Origin: an uncultured Eubacteriales bacterium
GTDB lineage: Bacteria > Bacillota > Clostridia > Peptostreptococcales > Anaerovoracaceae
Direction of reading: 5' to 3'
Length of the DNA: 16,669 nt
Assembly (NCBI GenBank): GCA_900542245.1
Contig: UQMQ01000043.1
Span: 1-16,669, forward strand
The notes under the pieces were generated by a model. The model was given only the letters and a program-made list of their open reading frames with translations. It was not told the origin of the DNA and ran no database searches. The translations under genes and the position numbers were made by a program. Of this stretch, positions 13,519-16,669 are shown in pieces (the stretch's first letter is position 1; each line of letters opens with the position of its first letter).

Positions 13519-15291
13519 TCACTGCACCTCCTTTGTTACCTTCCATTGCACGGAAGTCTGGTAATTTTTCCACATACGGCTGAAAATGCCGTCTTTTGCA
13601 AGCAATTCACGGCTGTTGCCGCACTCGGCAACCTGTCCGTTGCAAATGACAAAAATCTGATCCACATTTGTTACGGTAGAAAGCCTGTGGGCAATCATAA
13701 TCACGGTCTTTCCCTCGGAAAGTCTTGAGAAAGCAGCCTGTACGCGGCTTTCGTTATCCGGGTCAGCAAAGGCAGTGGCTTCATCCAGAATGATGATCGG
13801 TGCATTTTTCAGCATTACACGGGCAATGGCAATTCGCTGCTGCTCGCCGCCGGAAAGATAGACACCCTTTGTACCGATAACCGTATCCACACCCTGTGGG
13901 AGTTTTTCCAGAATATCATCACACTGTGCGTGATGAAGGGCAGCCAGAACTTCCTCACGGGTAGCTTCCGGTTTTCCCATACGCACATTTTCCAGAATGG
14001 ATGCCTTGATCAGACGGCTGTTCTGAAATACGAAAGACACCGTATTCATGAGTTCCTCTTTCGGGATGTCTTTCACATTGACACTACCTATTTTTACCAT
14101 TCCGCTCTGGGGATCAAAAAATCGGGAAATCAGGTTGGCAAGGGTTGTTTTACCACCGCCGGACGGACCGACAAAAGCTACCGTCTGTCCTGCAGGAATG
14201 GTCAGTGAAATATCTTTTAATACTTCTTTTTTTCCATCATAGCTGAAATGAACCGATTTCAGTTCCACGGAAGCATTTTGCGGATGCATTGGGTGTTTGG
14301 TTTCCTCCAGAGGCTTCAAATGCAAAACGCTGTCAATTCTCTGTAAAGCGTCATCTACGATCATGGCATTTTCACTTTGGAACATGATGCGTGTCAGTGT
14401 AACAGAAATAACCGGCGTAATAATTATATAGAAAATGAGATCCAGTAAGAAACTGGAGGTCACACCGTCTTGTGTCAGCAACAGTCCTCCGGCGATCAGT
14501 GTGGCAAAAACTCCGTTGATCGCAGCTGTATAGAACATCATCGGTGTCCGAAGCTGCTTGGTATAGGCGATCACCCATACTTTATAGCGGTCAATGGAGT
14601 CTTTAAACTTCTTAAAGGAAAAGATCGTCTGACCAAAGGTTTTTACCACCGGAATACCGCGGACATACTCTACCGCTTCATTGGACATATCCTCCAGCGC
14701 ATTCTGGTATTCTTTCATCTTTTCCTGCATCTGCTTTCCGGTCATTGCCATCATGATCAGAAACCCCAGCACAACCGGAACAAGGCTCAACAGTCCCAGT
14801 CTCCAGTCAAACACGAACAACAGCACCAAAAGACCGCAGGGGGTTGCAATGGCATTGGCTCTGTCGGGAAGCTGATGCGCGAGATAGGTTTCGGTGGCTG
14901 CGCTGGATTCGTTGACGATTTTGCGCAGTTTTCCGCTGCCAAAACTCTCGGCAAATCCAAGAGGAAGCTTAACAATATGCTCCATGGTCTGGATACGCAG
15001 GTTTGTGGCAATACGAAATGCCCCTAAATGGGAACACATCAGCCCTGCTATGTAGACAAGCACCGCTATAACCGCAAACAATACTGCCATCCAGCCATTA
15101 CCGGTCAGGTTCTGTGCCTGGCCAAAATCTGGCGCCACCTCCAGTACTTCCTTGATCATTTTCCAGATGTAATAGAATGGCACCAGAGCAATCAGGGCAC
15201 TGATGGCAGAAAGCACCCAGGAAGCATAGGTCAGGTACTTATGGCGTCCTGCAATTCCCAGCAGGCGTGATAAATTGGATTGTTTTTTCAA
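13519..15291 (-). CDS. ABC half-transporter (exporter fold), first subunit
   Basis: The protein is 590 residues. The membrane domain (~1-325) has hydrophobic segments near 20-42, 65-88, 150-185 and 255-300. The ATPase domain has Walker A GPSGGGKT at 375-382, signature LSGGEQQ at 479-485, Walker B IIILDEATA with Glu504 and switch His535. The run EATAFADPDNE after Walker B is characteristic of one subunit of IrtA/YbtP-like pairs, while the partner has EATASLDVENE. Both ATP sites look competent, unlike heterodimers with a degenerate site. The start codon is TTG at 15291, with GGAGG 7 nt upstream. It is the first structural gene after the TetR regulator, and its promoter (15356-15384) is overlapped by a palindrome. 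Confidence 0.9.
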   Translation of the reverse strand: MKKQSNLSRLLGIAGRHKYLTYASWVLSAISALIALVPFYYIWKMIKEVLEVAPDFGQAQNLTGNGWMAVLFAVIAVLVYIAGLMCSHLGAFRIATNLRIQTMEHIVKLPLGFAESFGSGKLRKIVNESSAATETYLAHQLPDRANAIATPCGLLVLLFVFDWRLGLLSLVPVVLGFLIMMAMTGKQMQEKMKEYQNALEDMSNEAVEYVRGIPVVKTFGQTIFSFKKFKDSIDRYKVWVIAYTKQLRTPMMFYTAAINGVFATLIAGGLLLTQDGVTSSFLLDLIFYIIITPVISVTLTRIMFQSENAMIVDDALQRIDSVLHLKPLEETKHPMHPQNASVELKSVHFSYDGKKEVLKDISLTIPAGQTVAFVGPSGGGKTTLANLISRFFDPQSGMVKIGSVNVKDIPKEELMNTVSFVFQNSRLIKASILENVRMGKPEATREEVLAALHHAQCDDILEKLPQGVDTVIGTKGVYLSGGEQQRIAIARVMLKNAPIIILDEATAFADPDNESRVQAAFSRLSEGKTVIMIAHRLSTVTNVDQIFVICNGQVAECGNSRELLAKDGIFSRMWKNYQTSVQWKVTKEVQ

Positions 15292-15326
15292 AAAAATTCC
15301 TCCTTTTCTTTGTGTTTATGATAAAG

Positions 15327-15344
15327 AGAACACGTCTATGTTCT
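15327..15344. promoter_or_regulatory. Inverted repeat in the ABC operon leader
   Basis: AGAACA (15327-15332) and TGTTCT (15339-15344) form a 6-bp dyad with a six-base spacer. It lies between the inferred transcription start (near 15349) and the TTG start codon. It could be a second operator or a weak leader hairpin. Confidence 0.3.
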
Positions 15345-15355
15345 TACAATATCCG

Positions 15356-15384
15356 AATTTAGGTTAGCTGTAGCTAACTGTCGA
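15356..15384 (-). promoter_or_regulatory. ABC operon promoter with 16-bp palindromic operator in its spacer
   Basis: On the minus strand TCGACA (15379-15384, 5 of 6 matches) and TAAATT (15356-15361) are separated by exactly 17 bp. That spacer is almost wholly the perfect palindrome GTTAGCTGTAGCTAAC (15363-15378; 7-bp arms, 2-bp centre). A bound protein here would exclude RNA polymerase, the classic arrangement for a TetR-family repressor, and a TetR gene is directly upstream. Confidence 0.7.
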
Positions 15385-15401
15385 ACAAAAATTATAAGGC
15401 T

Positions 15402-16025
15402 TTACTGCCCCATAATTTTCATCCATCCCGCTGTATAAAAGGCGCGCATTTCTCTGACGTAGTTTTCGGCATCTTTGAGCGGCATTTCGTGGATGATCAA
15501 TTCAAAAAAAGTATGAAACATTCCGGTGATCAGAATATGCTCCAGCGAAGGATCGATATGCGGAGAGGGCCGTCCAAGCTGCCTTAAGACATCCTGATAG
15601 GCATGCGTCCCATCTACCTCAATCTCCACCATTTCATCAATTAGCCCGGCAAATTTTGTCCCTTCCGAACAGCAGAGGATCAGTTTACATTCCTCTAAAT
15701 GTTCGTACGCATAATAGAGAATATCGTACATGCAGATTCCCGAAATATCACTCATGACTTCCGGCTGCTGGGCAGCTGGTAGTTCGGCGAACTCCTGCTG
15801 TGCCTTTATAAAACGGTTACGAATATATTCATAATGTTCACCAACGATGGCTTCAAAAAGTTCTTCTTTGCTTTTGTAATATCCGTAAAAGGCTCCGGTA
15901 GTCATTCCCACGGATTTCACAATATTCCGCAGGGAAGCGTCTTTATATCCTTTTTCTAAAAATTCCGCTTTCGCTGCCCGGTGGATATTTTCTAAAGTCG
16001 TTCCATTTCCGTTTATTTTGCACAC
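15402..16025 (-). CDS. TetR/AcrR-family transcriptional regulator
   Basis: The protein is about 207 residues. The N-terminal helix-turn-helix reads ASLRNIVKSVGMTTGAFYGYY, followed by KSKEELFEAI, the standard TetR layout. The C-terminal ligand domain is variable and includes several Cys and a hydrophobic MYDILYYAYEHL segment. It is the first gene of the cassette and likely represses the ABC pair. The start is uncertain. The GTG at 16023-16025 touches the GGAGG ribosome binding site, leaving no spacing. The only codon at normal distance (8 nt) is ATA at 16014-16016, and there is no ATG nearby. Either a rare ATA start is used, the GTG is used despite spacing, or an original ATG was mutated. Confidence 0.88.
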   Translation of the reverse strand: MCKINGNGTTLENIHRAAKAEFLEKGYKDASLRNIVKSVGMTTGAFYGYYKSKEELFEAIVGEHYEYIRNRFIKAQQEFAELPAAQQPEVMSDISGICMYDILYYAYEHLEECKLILCCSEGTKFAGLIDEMVEIEVDGTHAYQDVLRQLGRPSPHIDPSLEHILITGMFHTFFELIIHEMPLKDAENYVREMRAFYTAGWMKIMGQ

Positions 16026-16044
16026 CTCCTATATAACAGCGCTA

Positions 16045-16088
16045 TATAACACTGTTATAATTTTAATCTCTAAAAATGATTTTGTCAA
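16045..16088 (-). promoter_or_regulatory. TetR gene promoter with palindromic operator at the start site
   Basis: On the minus strand TTGACA (16083-16088, perfect) and TAAAAT (16060-16065, 5 of 6) are 17 bp apart. The start is near 16053. The 15-bp perfect palindrome TATAACACTGTTATA (16045-16059) covers it, and an extra half-site TATAACA lies at 16032-16038. This suggests autorepression. The -35 box lies directly at the edge of the IS66 remnant. Confidence 0.7.
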
Positions 16089-16104
16089 GAGCAACAAGAA
16101 ATAG

Positions 16105-16431
16105 TTGCATAAAAACAGTAATCCAAACAGCATTGCAACACCATCACTTGTTGCAGCTGTAATCAATGGAAAGTATACAAATGCCATTCCACTGTACAGA
16201 CAAGAACAGGAATATGCAAGAAATGATGTGAACATTTCAAGGCAGACAATGGCTAACCGGGTAATAACAGTAGTAGAAACCGCTAAAGCAAACGGATTGA
16301 ACATTTATCAGTATTTTAGCCATATTCTAACTGAAATACCAAAACATATGGATGATACAAGAATGGAATTTTTAGATGACTTGCTACCATGGTCAGATAA
16401 TCTGCCTGACATCTGCAGAAAAAAAACATAA
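16105..16431 (+). pseudogene. IS66-family transposase remnant, N-terminally truncated and internally deleted
   Basis: The 108-residue frame joins two separate parts of an IS66 transposase (TnpC). Residues 10-51 match the region after the zinc finger (ATPSLVAAVINGKY, ALPLYRQEQE-like, NISRQTMAN). Residues from about 53 on match the extreme C-terminus (VVETAKANGLNIYQYF, LLPWSDNLPDICR). The catalytic DDE core that should lie between them, several hundred residues, is missing, with the join at about 16255-16263. The frame opens only with a TTG preceded by a stop codon, so the 5' part is lost as well. No terminal inverted repeats or companion tnpA/tnpB genes are visible. It marks the right edge of the TetR-ABC cassette and cannot transpose. 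Confidence 0.82.
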
Positions 16432-16441
16432 AAACGAACAA

Positions 16442-16467
16442 ACGCCGCGGAGTAAAATCTGCGGCGT
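16442..16467 (-). terminator. Terminator of the amidohydrolase gene
   Basis: ACGCCGC (16442-16448) pairs with GCGGCGT (16461-16467) around a twelve-base loop. On the minus strand the stem is followed by TTGTTCGTTTTTATG and further T-runs, so it ends transcription coming from the right edge. Confidence 0.7.
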
Positions 16468-16528
16468 CAATTATTTCAATGCACGGATGGCTTACCGTTT
16501 ACGTTCATTCCATCAAAAAGTGAAGTTT

Positions 16529-16669
16529 TTATATTCTTGTGTAAACAGTCTTGCCCGCAAGGATGGTCATATCAATCCTTGTTTCTTTTATAAGCTCAGG
16601 ACTGATTTCGTAAATATCTTTTTCAATAACAGCTAAATCAGCCCATTTGCCGACTTCAAGTGTACCGTT
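16529..16669 (-). CDS. Amidohydrolase (YtcJ-like, family 3), C-terminal 46 residues, cut by window edge
   Basis: Reading leftward from the window edge, the frame begins NGTLEVGKWADLAVIEKDIY and runs through EISPELIKETRIDMTILAGKTVYTRI to TAA at 16529-16531. The pattern GxLEVGKxADLxVxxxDIY followed by (M)TxxxGKxVY is the typical C-terminus of metal-dependent amidohydrolases, where the chain folds back into the small beta-sandwich domain. The catalytic barrel lies outside the window, so the substrate cannot be judged. A terminator follows at 16442-16467. Confidence 0.72.
   Translation of the reverse strand, partial: NGTLEVGKWADLAVIEKDIYEISPELIKETRIDMTILAGKTVYTRI

Noticed and set aside
16029..16304. 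Hydrophobic minus-strand frame upstream of TetR
   Set aside because: It overlaps the IS66 remnant on the opposite strand and contains the TetR promoter and operator. No ribosome binding site is visible.
11456..16431. Complete integrative element inserted at the tRNA
   Set aside because: There is no integrase, relaxase or repeat of the tRNA 3' end in the window. Only an acquired cassette with decayed edges can be supported.
1..16669. CRISPR array or phage genes
   Set aside because: No regularly spaced repeats with unique spacers and no phage structural or cas-like protein were seen.

Overview
The window looks like chromosomal DNA of a strictly anaerobic member of the Clostridia (Firmicutes). 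The evidence is a CoA-transferase of the butyrate/4-hydroxybutyrate family, a two-cluster ferredoxin-type protein beside a Crp/Fnr regulator, strong GGAGG ribosome binding sites throughout, a PepSY protein beside an OmpR-type two-component system, and a tRNA gene with encoded CCA. The genus cannot be fixed from the sequence.

Layout. Bases 1-243 are non-coding, with a run of hairpins ending in a bidirectional terminator. Bases 244-4828 (minus strand) hold a Crp/Fnr regulator followed by a large RND-type transporter with a coiled-coil insertion. Divergent from the regulator are a ferredoxin-like protein (5071-5805), thioredoxin (5941-6246), an OmpR/PhoB response regulator (6347-7024), its histidine kinase (7063-8502) and a membrane-anchored triple-PepSY protein with an Asp/Trp tail (8615-9565). 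A bidirectional terminator separates these from a convergent CoA-transferase (9710-11065, minus). Bases 11066-11580 hold the CoA-transferase promoter, a set of direct and inverted partial copies of a tRNA, an intact tRNA-Arg(CCU) and its terminator.

From about 11600 to 16430 lies what appears to be an acquired cassette with visibly less GC-rich codon use. It has a TetR regulator, two tightly coupled ABC half-transporters and a 50-residue stump of an LCMT-type methyltransferase, all on the minus strand, and it is bounded on the right by an internally deleted IS66 transposase. The right edge carries the C-terminus of an amidohydrolase (minus).

Regulation. An 11-bp-period direct repeat, TTTAAT-N5-TTTAAT, occurs upstream of thioredoxin (three copies) and of the PepSY gene (two copies, ending exactly 10 nt before a TATACT -10 box). 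This is the geometry expected for an OmpR/PhoB-type activator, so the two-component system may control both flanking genes and, by read-through, itself. The ferredoxin promoter has a dyad centred at -41.5, the class II Crp/Fnr position, next to a divergent Crp/Fnr gene. The RND gene has a CRP-like dyad just upstream. The TetR cassette has two well-formed promoters, each overlapped by a perfect palindrome, but the two palindromes differ. These regulatory calls come from reading the sequence by eye and have not been tested by search or experiment.
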